The notes: generated by a model not told the origin, from the sequence alone. Numbered from the stretch's first letter, positions 1 through 8,884 are shown. The stretch is DNA of 64,000 nucleotides from Syntrophomonas sp. DTU019 (GCA_913757435.1 CAJYDM010000002.1:1-64000), one strand, 5' to 3'. Numbers and translations: made by a program.

Positions 1-140
1 ACCGCATCATTCGGAGCCGGAGTGGCTGTAGCCGGCTCAGCTACGGCAGCGGACTGCTGTGCTGCCTGGCACCCGCTGACTGCCAATACCAGCAGGACCA
101 ACACCAATATCAAGACCAGCTTTCCTGCGCAATTCTTCAT
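1..140 (-). CDS. Lipoprotein, N-terminal part only (runs off window)
   Basis: The gene starts at 140 on the minus strand behind a strong ribosome site (AGGAGGAGG, about 7 nt upstream). The first 23 residues are a lipoprotein signal peptide: MKNCAGK, then a Leu/Val-rich core and the lipobox AVSGC, with Cys24 as the lipidation site. An Ala/Pro/Thr-rich linker follows up to the window edge. It lies 112 bp downstream of the S-layer cobalamin-type protein on the same strand and may share its riboswitch-controlled transcript. Its function cannot be read from 46 residues; a cobalamin or ligand-binding role is inference from context. Confidence 0.75.
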   Translation of the reverse strand, partial: MKNCAGKLVLILVLVLLVLAVSGCQAAQQSAAVAEPATATPAPNDA

Positions 141-252
141 GACCATCCTCCTCCTGGACTTACCTCCCCTTGCACTACCCGCTGCCGGCTGGTACACAAA
201 CCCAGCCGGCAGTCTTGATAATGCATGCGGATATGGTTAGCGACAAGCCTGC

Positions 253-3200
253 TTAGCTTAAGTTAGAGCACAGATAACGGTAAATGATGACCGCAGTCTC
301 AGCCCGGCTCAGGGATCTGCTCCCTGCGAAGCTGCCATCCGGGTATCCAGTCATCAGTCCGGTGTGGTGCATGTAGGCCACTGCTTCCCTGGCCCAATCC
401 GGAACCAACTCGCTGTCCGCATAAAGCAAGGCTGCCTCATTGGACAGCGAATTTTCACCGCCTAGATTTAGCAGAATCACTGCGGCTTCATAGCGGCTGA
501 TGGATTTACCAGGCCTGAAAGTACCGTCGGCATAGCCACTTAGAAGCTTGTTTTGGCAGGCGCAGCGGACTGCGGGTTCGAACCAGTCCACCGCACTCAC
601 GTCTGTGAACATGCAACGGGGCCCATTTTCATCGGGCTGTAATCCAGCCGCAGTCACCACCAGGCGTACAAACTCAGCCCGGGTTATGTTCCTGCCAGGT
701 TCGAAACCCAAGCCGGTTCCGGAAATAATATTCTGGCCGGCCAGAATCTCAATGGCATCCTTAGCCCAGGCATAGTCTTGGATATCGTCAAATCCCCGTC
801 GCGGGGGCTTTTGTACGACCGCGAAGGCAGTGAAGTGATCGATCTGGAAAACCACCAGACCGGTTTCAAGATCGATCACTGCCGGCAGGGGGACCCATTG
901 ACCGGTTTCTTCATCGAACCAGGCCGGTACCAGAGCATCTATATCAATATCCGCAGTGAGGGCTACCTTGATGCCTATGGTAACCGGGTGCGCAAAGACG
1001 GTACCGGAGGGGCCGAACTCATATACCGAGGAACCTAGTCTCACCGCGTATTGTGAAGGTTGTTCACCTGAGGGAAGTTCTTTTATGGAAATCTCTACCG
1101 GCTGGCTGAGGGCCTGCTCAGGAACCATCAACACAATTTCCTGGTCGCCAATATGCATTGCTTCTTCACCGGCCAGGGCCTTAAGATCAACCTGGTTGGC
1201 GGCCAGCAAGCCTTGCAAGGCTTCAGCCTCCGCCGGGGTCATTTTATTCTCGGCATTAAGCGGTTTTAGCGATAGAGTAGCATCGATTTGAGCAGTGTAT
1301 TGCTGCAAGGCGGTTTTCGTCTCTTCATCCGAGGCGTTCATTTCCGGCAGCTTGTTTAGGGTTTCAGATTTGGTGAGTTCATCCCAGCTAGGGCCTTCAA
1401 ACCGGGCATCAGTACTGTACCACCAGATGATCCGGTCTCCTTCTGAAACCTTATGATCCTTTGCCGTACACGAGGGGGAGATGCCATTAACACTGTAGCA
1501 CCAGCCGTTTTGCCCGGAATTGCGCTGGCCGTCAATCTCAATTACAAAGCCTTCTGCATCCGGTGAAAAACTCCAGCTCAAACCGGTGGCGTCCAGTGCC
1601 GCCATTGCGCTGAAGCCGAACGGTCCGTCTTTTTCAATGGTGACTTCTTGAGGGGCAAACAGCAGTTCCCCTTCTGCTCCCACCACAGCTATCTTAACCT
1701 TGATAGTATCGGAACTGCCTGGACTGCCGCCACTTCCGCCACTTCCCGGGCCGGTCGGGGAGTCGCCAGCCCCGCCCAAATCAAATTTTTTATCAAACAT
1801 CAGCAAGGCTATCAAGCTATCGGCGGTCCCGGCCAGATTGCCTATTTTGCCAGAATCCTCCTGCTGGCTGATCAAGTAGAGAATGGGATTGTTTTCGCTG
1901 TCGCCCCAATCACCGGCACATGGATTGATATCCAAATCTACTAGTGCTTTGACAACTTCTGCGGTAGACCAGATATTGGCTGTAGCACTCATGCCATCCG
2001 TGAAGGAACCGTCATCATTCCGTTGCGTTGCCAGGTAGGATAGGGCCTTGGTGACGGGTTCGCTGTCTTTCGGTTGCCCGAGGATCAACAAGGCTCTTAT
2101 AGCGAAAGTGGTCATATCAGGTGAGGTAGGACCGCCGACCACCCAGCTAAAGCCTCCATTGCTGCTGGCTGAATTCAACAGCCATTGCCGGGCTGCCAGA
2201 GCATTGGGTATTTCGACTCCAGCTTCATCAAGTGCTGTAATTGCCCAGTAATGGGTGTGTACGTAGTCTTCTTCGCCGCTATCGCCGAAATGCCCATTGG
2301 CATCCTGCAATGCGATTAAATCGGCCACCAGGTTATGACCAGCAAAATCAGCCGGGTCACCACCGCCAGCTTTTATTTCCATAATGGTCTGAGCCAGCTG
2401 AGCAGTTGTATTTATATTTGCATCATAATCAGCGAGCAATTGCTGCTGTAAATAATCCAGGTCGGTTTTACCGTTGCGGGTAATCGTAGTAAGATCAACC
2501 CCAGCCTTATATAAGGCCAGGGCTGATTTTGGCCCTAGCTTGCCGCTATCTTCCTGTTGGTCGATCAAATATGCTACCGCCTTAGCGATGCTGGAGCTCA
2601 CCGTGGGTGTATCTGACGCTGATGCAGTAACTGTCAGCGGAATGCCCGCAGTTCTCAGCAATCTTGGATAGCTGCCAGGCACATCCTTGCTCACCCGCAA
2701 GGTGTAGCTTCCAGCCTCAAGACCTGTCATAACCGCTTCACCTTGTGCATTGGTGGTGTATTCTACACCGTCACAGCTTACTGTGGCACCTTCCACCAGA
2801 ACTTCAACCGTCTGCGCGGTATTCCAGTCATAATAGCTGGAGCTTACGGTGACGGTTATCTCCTCGCCGCTCCGCGGTTCTTTCGGGCTGATGGATACTT
2901 CCGGAATCAAGGTGTCAGGCGGGTACATCCCGTAGTAAAATACCAGCTCATCCCCGTCCTGCACCTCGTAGTCGGCTGCACCCACTTCAGCCATGGCCCC
3001 GTTCACCAAAAACAGCCAGCCGTCAAAACCCCCGAATTGACCGGCTTCCTCCCCGGCTATCGAGTTTATATACTTGCCATAGCCGCTTTCGGTAATTTCA
3101 TAGGCTATATTCCCCTCGTTCAGGGCCTGTTCCAGGGCGTCCAAGGCGCTCGCCGGCGCTCCGCTGGACACGACGTTGACTTCGCCATCAAACAGATTCT

Positions 3201-3942
3201 GGCTGCTGCCCTCTACCCTTACGGCAACGGTCTTGCCTGCAGGCAATGATACTGTCAGCGGAATACCCGCAGTTCTTAGCAATCTCGGATAGCTGCCTGC
3301 CACATCCTTGCTCACCCGCAAGGTGTAGCTCCCAGCCTCAAGACCTGTTATAACCGCTTCACCCTGTGCATTGGTGGTGTATTCCACACCGTCACAGCTT
3401 ACTGTGGCACCTTCCACCAGAACTTCAACCGTCTGTGAACTGTTCCAGTCATAATAGCTGGAGCTTACGGTAACAGTAATCTCCTCGCCGCTCTGAGGTT
3501 CTTCCTGACTGATGGACACTTCCGGAATCAGGGTGTCAGGTGGATACATCCCGTAGTAAAACACCAGTTCATCCCCGTCCTGCACCTCGTAGTCGGCTGC
3601 ACCCACTTCGGCCATGGCCCCGTTCACTAAAAACAGCCAGCCGTCAAAGCCTCCGAATTGACCGGCTTCCTCCCCATCTATCGAGTTTATGTACTTGCCA
3701 TAGCCGCCTTCGATAATTTCATAGGCGATATTCTCCTCGTTCAGGGCCTGTTCCAGAGCGTCCAAGGCGCTCGCTGGCGCTCCGCTGGACTCGACGTTGA
3801 CTTCGCCATCAAACAGATTCTGACTGCTGCCTTCCACCCTGATAGCAACGCTTATATTGTCACTCCCAGCGGCAGGTAGCACTGCCATGGTACACAGCAG
3901 CACTGCAACTATAGTAAATAAAACCACTATTTGTCTTCGCAT
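253..3942 (-). CDS. S-layer-anchored protein with three DUF4430 domains and an alpha/alpha barrel; likely surface cobalamin binder
   Basis: This 1229-residue exported protein has a signal peptide (about 1-26). Two near-identical units follow (residues 33-231 and 240-438), each a DUF4430 (transcobalamin beta-domain-like) module plus an Ig-like module. Next come a prenyltransferase-type alpha/alpha repeat region (about 445-725), a Gly/Ser linker, a third DUF4430 (about 745-850), a region ending in a ZU5-like stretch, and three SLH domains (about 1050-1225) that would bind cell-wall polymers. An alpha/alpha barrel followed by DUF4430 is the architecture of mammalian intrinsic factor and transcobalamin. 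A cobalamin riboswitch sits in the leader, so cobalamin capture at the cell surface is a strong inference. The start has AGGAG 9 nt upstream. The domains are read from sequence; the ligand is inferred. Confidence 0.85.
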   Translation of the reverse strand: MRRQIVVLFTIVAVLLCTMAVLPAAGSDNISVAIRVEGSSQNLFDGEVNVESSGAPASALDALEQALNEENIAYEIIEGGYGKYINSIDGEEAGQFGGFDGWLFLVNGAMAEVGAADYEVQDGDELVFYYGMYPPDTLIPEVSISQEEPQSGEEITVTVSSSYYDWNSSQTVEVLVEGATVSCDGVEYTTNAQGEAVITGLEAGSYTLRVSKDVAGSYPRLLRTAGIPLTVSLPAGKTVAVRVEGSSQNLFDGEVNVVSSGAPASALDALEQALNEGNIAYEITESGYGKYINSIAGEEAGQFGGFDGWLFLVNGAMAEVGAADYEVQDGDELVFYYGMYPPDTLIPEVSISPKEPRSGEEITVTVSSSYYDWNTAQTVEVLVEGATVSCDGVEYTTNAQGEAVMTGLEAGSYTLRVSKDVPGSYPRLLRTAGIPLTVTASASDTPTVSSSIAKAVAYLIDQQEDSGKLGPKSALALYKAGVDLTTITRNGKTDLDYLQQQLLADYDANINTTAQLAQTIMEIKAGGGDPADFAGHNLVADLIALQDANGHFGDSGEEDYVHTHYWAITALDEAGVEIPNALAARQWLLNSASSNGGFSWVVGGPTSPDMTTFAIRALLILGQPKDSEPVTKALSYLATQRNDDGSFTDGMSATANIWSTAEVVKALVDLDINPCAGDWGDSENNPILYLISQQEDSGKIGNLAGTADSLIALLMFDKKFDLGGAGDSPTGPGSGGSGGSPGSSDTIKVKIAVVGAEGELLFAPQEVTIEKDGPFGFSAMAALDATGLSWSFSPDAEGFVIEIDGQRNSGQNGWCYSVNGISPSCTAKDHKVSEGDRIIWWYSTDARFEGPSWDELTKSETLNKLPEMNASDEETKTALQQYTAQIDATLSLKPLNAENKMTPAEAEALQGLLAANQVDLKALAGEEAMHIGDQEIVLMVPEQALSQPVEISIKELPSGEQPSQYAVRLGSSVYEFGPSGTVFAHPVTIGIKVALTADIDIDALVPAWFDEETGQWVPLPAVIDLETGLVVFQIDHFTAFAVVQKPPRRGFDDIQDYAWAKDAIEILAGQNIISGTGLGFEPGRNITRAEFVRLVVTAAGLQPDENGPRCMFTDVSAVDWFEPAVRCACQNKLLSGYADGTFRPGKSISRYEAAVILLNLGGENSLSNEAALLYADSELVPDWAREAVAYMHHTGLMTGYPDGSFAGSRSLSRAETAVIIYRYLCSNLS
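2629..3225 (-). repeat. Intragenic direct repeat, unit 2 of DUF4430-Ig module
   Basis: This is the second copy of a 207-codon (621-bp period) direct repeat inside the S-layer protein gene, residues 240-438. It is nearly identical in nucleotide sequence to unit 1 at 3250-3846, so the duplication is recent or kept uniform by recombination. Units like this can expand or contract. Confidence 0.85.
3250..3846 (-). repeat. Intragenic direct repeat, unit 1 of DUF4430-Ig module
   Basis: This is the first copy of the 621-bp-period repeat (residues 33-231) in the S-layer protein gene. It starts with the AIRVEGSSQNLFDGE motif and ends with RTAGIPLTV. Differences from unit 2 are scattered single substitutions. 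Confidence 0.85.
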
Positions 3943-4030
3943 TTTGCTCGTCTCCTCTTCCCTTGGAATTCAGCGCATGACCTATTTATTAGTGAGATCA
4001 CTTGCCTGTAATTGTCTAAGTCTATAAATA

Positions 4031-4066
4031 TAAAAAGCCTCAACTTCTCCTATGAAAAGTTGAGGC
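4031..4066 (-). terminator. Rho-independent terminator of the riboswitch leader
   Basis: On the minus strand a GCCTCAACTT/AGTTGAGGC stem with a short loop is followed by TTTTTA. It sits between the cobalamin aptamer and the S-layer gene, as expected for a transcription-attenuation expression platform. Confidence 0.75.
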
Positions 4067-4120
4067 AACATAACCCGTACGCACCTATCCCCCTTTCCTT
4101 GCGAAGGTTGATTATGCAGT

Positions 4121-4285
4121 ACATTGGGCAGGTCTCCTGACTTGCAGTTTTGCATCTTCCCCCCTTCCCAGATCTGATCTGACCCAGTGGTATATGGGGA
4201 AGCATACCTGCTTACAGTGGCGCGACCGTTCAGGATTTTCACCTGATTCCCTATTATCCTCATACAGAGGCACCCAGTGCACACA
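4121..4285 (-). ncRNA. Cobalamin (AdoCbl) riboswitch
   Basis: Read on the minus strand, the segment has the class hallmarks in order: GGGTGCC near the 5' end, AGGGAATCAGGTG followed by AAAATCCTGA, the GCCACTG B12-box core followed by TAAGCAGG, and the closing CAAGTCAGGAGACCTGCC. It lies about 180 nt upstream of the S-layer DUF4430 gene with a terminator hairpin between them. Known biology of this class is repression of cobalamin uptake or synthesis genes when AdoCbl is bound. The 5' boundary is approximate. Confidence 0.93.
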
Positions 4286-4496
4286 AATATTCAGTTCGTG
4301 ATATAGAGTATATAACAAGCGATTCGAAATAGCAAGTATTATTGTCAATATTTGTCTTTGTAATCCAAATCTGTTATTCAATCATTTCAATGGCCTCTTG
4401 ACAATTAAAGTTACAATTGAATCCAGAAGCAAGCTTTAAATCCGAAATTAAAAAAACTGGTTGTTTCAGTAAATTTGTGGAGAGGAGTCTGAAGTT

Positions 4497-5321
4497 ATGG
4501 AACTTTGTCACAATCTGCCCTTTGGAATATTTTCGTGGTTTGGATGGGTCATGCCACTGCAAAAGAGGTTGGAGTTGATTCGACAGGCTGGATTTGCATC
4601 CACCTCACTGTGGTGGGAAGACGAGATGGGCACTCCCCAAATTGATAGGTTTAGAATGGTGTGCATGGTCAGGGATTGCGGCTTAAATCTGGACAATGTG
4701 CATGTTCCCTATGATCACATTGATGATATCTGGTCAGAAAACAAATCCTGTCGCAATAATATCATCAATCAATACCTGATATGGATAGATGAACTCGCTC
4801 AATACAGCATCCCCACCATGGTCATGCATATCATGGATCACTTCTATCCCCCACTGCCCAACCAGTATGGCTTGGAGAGTATAGAGCGAATTGTGGCTGC
4901 CGCCCGGGAAGCCGGGGTTTTGATTGCCATCGAAAACACCGGTGATGTAGGCTTGATCGACTATGTTTTGACCCATATTGACTCGGATCATGTGGGCTTT
5001 TGCTATGACAGCTCCCATGATTGGCTGTACAGCGCGAAAAAAGCCAGAATCCTTGATAAATGGGGCCACCGGCTATTATGTACCCATTTATCAGATAATG
5101 ACGGTAAACTGGATCGCCACTGGCTACCAGGCCAGGGAAGCATAGATTGGCAGGTGATTCGCCGGCTCTTGCCGCCCGATAATTACCGGGGCATAATCAG
5201 TCTGGAAGTAATTGCTAGTAAGAGCCAGCAGACAGCTATGACACCACAACAATATCTTGATGAAGCCTATGAAAAACTGGAACTCCTGTTCAGCAAGGGG
5301 CCAACAGAGGGACGTTCTTGA
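4497..5321 (+). CDS. Sugar phosphate isomerase/epimerase-like TIM-barrel protein
   Basis: This 274-residue protein fits the AP-endonuclease-2/xylose-isomerase-like TIM barrel family. Typical landmarks are IENTGDVGLIDYVL (metal-ligand Glu), VGFCYDSSHDWL (Asp/His), LLCTHLSDNDGK (His/Asp) and a terminal ISLEVI segment. GAGGAG lies about 11 nt upstream of the ATG. It stands alone between convergent or divergent minus-strand genes, so no pathway is suggested. The substrate is unknown; members range from xylulose and inosose to sugar-phosphate enzymes. Confidence 0.8.
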   Translation: MELCHNLPFGIFSWFGWVMPLQKRLELIRQAGFASTSLWWEDEMGTPQIDRFRMVCMVRDCGLNLDNVHVPYDHIDDIWSENKSCRNNIINQYLIWIDELAQYSIPTMVMHIMDHFYPPLPNQYGLESIERIVAAAREAGVLIAIENTGDVGLIDYVLTHIDSDHVGFCYDSSHDWLYSAKKARILDKWGHRLLCTHLSDNDGKLDRHWLPGQGSIDWQVIRRLLPPDNYRGIISLEVIASKSQQTAMTPQQYLDEAYEKLELLFSKGPTEGRS

Positions 5322-5372
5322 TTCTCCTGTTTTTCCATTATTATAACAGGGCGATTAATAAATGAAAAATGA

Positions 5373-5410
5373 GGCCAACAAGAGAACATCTCTCTGTTGC
5401 CCTTGTTGGC
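5373..5410 (-). terminator. Terminator after the HDAC-like gene, built from a CCAACAGAG-type repeat
   Basis: Immediately after the HDAC-like stop codon, a GCCAACAAG...CTTGTTGGC stem is followed on the minus strand by CTCATTTTTC. The loop contains an AACAGAGA stretch related to the short CCAACAGAGGGACGTTC repeat family found elsewhere in the window. Confidence 0.6.
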
Positions 5411-6154
5411 TTAGTTGCTCAGCCCTTCGATGAAGGCCAAGACATTTTGGCCCAGGACGGAGTGGTTGTAGCCGCCCTCTAGAATACCGAAACAACCGCC
5501 CAGGTTGCGTCGGGCCGCTTGCCGCATCATCCGCCCCATGGTGGTGTAATCCTCAGTCTTTAAAAGCCCACCCCAGTCTTTTTCGGCATTATCGAACCCG
5601 GCCGAAGCGGCGATCATGTCGGCATCGGTTGCATTGAGAGCCTTCTCCACCTGTTCCAGGTAGCCGCTGCGGCTCTGCCGGGAGGGGTTGAGGATGGTTA
5701 TGTAGGGCCGGCTGCCCAGGGTATTGATGTTGCCGTCGCCTTCATGCAGGTCGAAGTCGAGGATGAAAGCCTTTTTTATCTGGCCCTGGCCTACCAGTTT
5801 CTCTATAGCGATGGCCATATTATTGAAATAGCAAAATCCCCAGGAGCTGTGAGCCGAGGCATGATGACCGGGGGGGCGGATCAGGGCGAAACAAGGCTCA
5901 GTCAACCCAATCTGAGCGGCCATTATGGCCCCGCCGGCAGCCAGGGCGGCGATGTCATAGATACCTTTGCGCTCTACCGCGGCCACATGTTCCCGGGTGT
6001 GGATCTGAAGGATATCCAGTTCTGTGGCCGGTTGCGGTGTGACCCAGGTGACCTTCCCCTGCAAGGCTTCGACTACCGCCTCCATCCTGCCCCGCTTGGC
6101 GGCGGGATCGGACGCGTACACCTGGTTATAATCCTCATGATAAACGACCTTCAT
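5411..6154 (-). CDS. Histone deacetylase-family hydrolase (acetylpolyamine amidohydrolase/AcuC-like)
   Basis: This 247-residue protein carries the arginase/deacetylase-fold motifs RPPGHHA (active-site His pair), GFCYFNNMAIA, DFDLHEGDG (Zn-ligand Asp and His), SAGFDNAEKD (Zn-ligand Asp) and LEGGYN near the C-terminus. It is shorter than AcuC (about 380 aa) but covers the catalytic core. It would remove acetyl groups from lysine, polyamines or another amide; the substrate cannot be read from sequence. AAGGAGGA lies 9 nt upstream of the ATG. It appears monocistronic. Confidence 0.85.
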   Translation of the reverse strand: MKVVYHEDYNQVYASDPAAKRGRMEAVVEALQGKVTWVTPQPATELDILQIHTREHVAAVERKGIYDIAALAAGGAIMAAQIGLTEPCFALIRPPGHHASAHSSWGFCYFNNMAIAIEKLVGQGQIKKAFILDFDLHEGDGNINTLGSRPYITILNPSRQSRSGYLEQVEKALNATDADMIAASAGFDNAEKDWGGLLKTEDYTTMGRMMRQAARRNLGGCFGILEGGYNHSVLGQNVLAFIEGLSN

Positions 6155-6381
6155 TGCGACTCATCCTCCTTTTCAGCAATACCCTAACAGTATTTGCATC
6201 GAACTCAGCTGGCTGCCTCTGCCCTCATGGATACCCTCATACCGGCACTCTTGTTGGGTGCGGCAGCATTTCCCGTACCTCTCTCACTTTTTAGACCTGA
6301 AATGGGGCTCTGGCCTTAACTGCTAAATAGTAGTATTGTGGTCACTTTATAGGCGCCACTTGCAACTCTCTAAATATCTCA

Positions 6382-7386
6382 TTATGGACAGGGAATCAGG
6401 CCCAGGTTTTTAATAAGTTTGGCCCCATCCACCCCCTGCAGCCAGGTGATGACGGTCCGGGATTTGTGATCCGGTGCAAGGTCAGCGCGAATAACCGCAT
6501 AATAGCCATCAGCCAGCGGATATCTGCCGTCAGCAATGTTTTCCGGGCTGGGCGGAACGCCCTCAAAGGAGAGAATCTTCAAATGCTCGCCGATGCCAGT
6601 CATTTCATTCATCTGCTGCAGGTAAGTATAGAGGGTATAGCCCAGTGCATAGCTGTTGGTCGGCTTTCCTGACAGGCCGCCGTTATGATAGAAGGCTACC
6701 TGCTCCAGCATGCCCTCCATAGTCAGCTCAACATGATTGCGTTGAATGGCCGGATGCATTTTCTCATTTTTCAATATTAAATTGTCCATCTGAGACTGGC
6801 TGCCGCTGTCAGAATTGCGGCAAATAGGAATCAGTTTTCTGTTCGGTCCTCCGAGTTCACTCCAGTTGGTGATCCCATTGTTAATATATATTTCTCTGAC
6901 CTGCTCCGATGTTATGGAATCGGTTGTGTTTTCAGCGGGGGTGATAAATATTAGTGCTTCAGCCGCAACTTTGTGGAATTCCAATTCAACACCCGCATTG
7001 TCGGCCTTTTGCAGTACCTCAGCAGAGGCATATGGTACGATGATCATATCCACCTTGCCATCAATTAAGAGCTCATAAGAGGGTACGGTTTTGGATGCTT
7101 GCACAGGATACCCTGGTCTGTTGTGGGCATCGTCGCCAAACATAGCCCGGTATACAGCCTGTACGATGGCAAGTGTCGAAGTTGATCCGTCAATTAGTGG
7201 GTAATTTTCCGTCGTGATCCCCAGGGCATCAGCACTGGCAGTAGTGGTGCCGCTAATCATGCCTGAGGAGGCGGGCGGGGTAGGCAACGCTGCCGGCTGT
7301 TTTACTGCAGTGGTGTCAGTGTCAGCGCATGCACCAAAGGTCAACATCATGGCAATAGCCAACACCAGAACAACGATTTTCCTCAA
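6382..7386 (-). CDS. PstS-like substrate-binding lipoprotein
   Basis: This 334-residue protein has a lipoprotein signal peptide ending in the lipobox MLTFGAC (Cys20) and a type II periplasmic-binding fold. Typical PstS-family signatures are ITSEQVREIYINNGITNWSELGG and ICRNSDSGSQSQM, the latter resembling the phosphate loop. No permease or ATPase genes are nearby, so it is an orphan binding protein that may act in sensing. The start is TTG with GGAAGGAT upstream. Phosphate is the family default but is not proven here. Confidence 0.75.
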   Translation of the reverse strand: MRKIVVLVLAIAMMLTFGACADTDTTAVKQPAALPTPPASSGMISGTTTASADALGITTENYPLIDGSTSTLAIVQAVYRAMFGDDAHNRPGYPVQASKTVPSYELLIDGKVDMIIVPYASAEVLQKADNAGVELEFHKVAAEALIFITPAENTTDSITSEQVREIYINNGITNWSELGGPNRKLIPICRNSDSGSQSQMDNLILKNEKMHPAIQRNHVELTMEGMLEQVAFYHNGGLSGKPTNSYALGYTLYTYLQQMNEMTGIGEHLKILSFEGVPPSPENIADGRYPLADGYYAVIRADLAPDHKSRTVITWLQGVDGAKLIKNLGLIPCP

Positions 7387-7459
7387 AGGTATCCTTCCCT
7401 TTCCTGTTTACATTTTCTTGGCTAACTACAGCATTTGATGCTCTGCATGGTAAGCTCGA

Positions 7460-7675
7460 TCACTTTGTATATTTTATGATTTTATAAGTCATCCACAATG
7501 CCGATACCATAAAAATCAGCCATATTACCCAAATGATTTTAAGCAAAGGCAGGGTCAAATATACCCCCAGGAGTATCCCGGAAGAAATCATCAGCATTTT
7601 GAAAAAACCATAATCTATAGCAGTGTATTGTCGTGCTGCTCCCAGTACTCGGCCAACCAGATTCAACATGTTCAT
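7460..7675 (-). CDS. Small two-helix membrane protein, unknown
   Basis: This 71-residue ORF has two hydrophobic segments (about 25-45 and 46-65) and a basic C-terminus (YKIIKYTK). The ribosome site is weak (AAAAGAGG). No family was recognised. It lies alone between the PstS-like gene and a repeat-rich gap. It could be a real small membrane protein or the end of a longer lost gene. Confidence 0.45.
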   Translation of the reverse strand: MNMLNLVGRVLGAARQYTAIDYGFFKMLMISSGILLGVYLTLPLLKIIWVIWLIFMVSALWMTYKIIKYTK

Positions 7676-7873
7676 GCCTCTTTTGGTTAATGCTCTTTAA
7701 ATCACGCCGTTTGTGCTGATGTAGGTATTGATTTTACTAATCATATTGTATCATGCTGCACTGGGTTCAGAATTTGCAACTATGTCAGGCGGGAGCAAGA
7801 AAACGAAGAACCTCCGCAGGATGCTAGTTTTTGCAAAAGAAGCAGAAAGAACGTGTCTGCTTCCTTCCCCGGA

Positions 7874-7903
7874 GGCCAACAGAGGGCGTTCTTATTGTTG
7901 GCC
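7874..7903. repeat. Short palindromic repeat of the CCAACAGAGGGNGTTCTT family
   Basis: The sequence GGCCAACAGAGGGCGTT continues to TTGTTGGCC, giving an 8-bp terminal stem. It belongs to the same family as copies near 5303, 5373, 19980, 20160 and 27020-27104. The surrounding 7680-8020 interval shows no credible gene. Confidence 0.6.
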
Positions 7904-8021
7904 TTTGAGATAAGGCCGAGCCACTTGGATTAGTGTTGATATTATATTAATGTCTAGAAAGCCAACGAAAAGACGTCCCTGTGTTGCTGTGTTGGATTTG
8001 TGTTGGATTAAACTATTTAAA

Positions 8022-8054
8022 AACGCCCATCCTTTAAAACATAGGGTGGGCGTT
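8022..8054 (-). terminator. Rho-independent terminator of the DUF5684 gene
   Basis: The stem AACGCCCATCCT/AGGGTGGGCGTT (one mismatch) has a short A-rich loop. It is followed on the minus strand by TTTTTAAA, 50 bp after the stop codon of the gene starting at 8585. Confidence 0.75.
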
Positions 8055-8105
8055 CTTCTTTGGCGTTCCCGGCATGCACAACGCAGTCTTTCAGGCATTT
8101 TGTTT

Positions 8106-8585
8106 TTAATAAGCTGTTGGCGGCTGTAATTCTTGTGGGGTTGAACCTATCGGATTATTATTGCGAATAATAAATAGGAAAACAGGGAAAAGGCACAATA
8201 GAATCGATAGCACGGTATAGAGCACAGCCTGAGATGTATAGATTTCAAAAAGTTTGTAAGCAAACAATGCTGCGAAGACCAGAAGCGCAACACTTATAAG
8301 AACCCCTAATACTGGAATACCTACCAGAATCCCGCCGCCTACAAATATTACCGGACACCACAGACCAAGATTATCCAGATGATAACCAAAAGCATCCATT
8401 TCTTTCACTAATAAACCCATAATGTACAGGTCGGCGATTGGAATCCAGCCCAGCCAGGGGTTCTCAATCCCCCGATTTGCAGCCAGGGTCTGCAATGCAA
8501 CCGATTTCAAAACATAGAAAACTACTGCAATCACCAACAAAATAAAAAAGGTGGCGGCTCCCGCAATTGCTATGACAGTACTCAT
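8106..8585 (-). CDS. DUF5684-type integral membrane protein
   Basis: This protein is about 159 residues long with four hydrophobic segments. The family-type motif is NRGIENPWLGWIPIADLYIMG after the first helix; further helices and a short polar tail follow. I chose the ATG at 8585 (MSTVIAIAG) rather than the longer ORF start at 8654, because AAAGGAG lies 12 nt upstream and the extra N-terminus is charged and unlike a leader. Function unknown; the family is a small membrane protein of Gram-positives. Confidence 0.7.
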   Translation of the reverse strand: MSTVIAIAGAATFFILLVIAVVFYVLKSVALQTLAANRGIENPWLGWIPIADLYIMGLLVKEMDAFGYHLDNLGLWCPVIFVGGGILVGIPVLGVLISVALLVFAALFAYKLFEIYTSQAVLYTVLSILLCLFPVFLFIIRNNNPIGSTPQELQPPTAY

Positions 8586-8707
8586 ACTACTACTCAGCTC
8601 CTTTATGTCTCGTTTTATTTTTAAAAAAATCCGGTAATTCACCATATTCGCCACGATTATTCAGTTTTCCTGTTAAATGTAGGAAAAGTCAGGGTTAACT
8701 TCCTAAA

Positions 8708-8789
8708 TTGGTGACAGATGGGGACGTTCCTTTTTTGTCACCTTTGGTGACAAAGGTGACAAAAAAGGAACGTCCCCATCTGTCACCAA
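8708..8789. repeat. Perfect 39-bp hairpin with GTGA tetraloop (short palindromic repeat family A)
   Basis: Two inverted copies of the GGTGACAGATGGGGACGTTC-type repeat meet through TTTG-GTGA-CAAA. The result is an 82-nt palindrome in which every base outside the GTGA loop (8747-8750) pairs. Shorter or single-arm copies occur at 17689, 18433, 22326, 27214, 57016 and 63526. Such intergenic repeats resemble REP/BIME elements; no associated RAYT-type transposase is in the window. Confidence 0.9.
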
Positions 8790-8884
8790 AACCTGCTCAA
8801 AAGCGAACTGGCGGACATGATCGCCAGTTGGTTTTACTTCGATAATACTATATTTTAGTTGCAAATCGGTTAGAGTTCATTAAG

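Noticed and set aside
1648-3879. Several long plus-strand ORFs opposite the S-layer gene
   Set aside because: They are antisense shadows of a GC-rich repetitive gene; none has a ribosome site or family motif.
4497-4562. Minus-strand ORF opposite the sugar isomerase start and overlapping the riboswitch promoter side
   Set aside because: There is no ribosome site or protein-like sequence, and it would cross the riboswitch promoter region.
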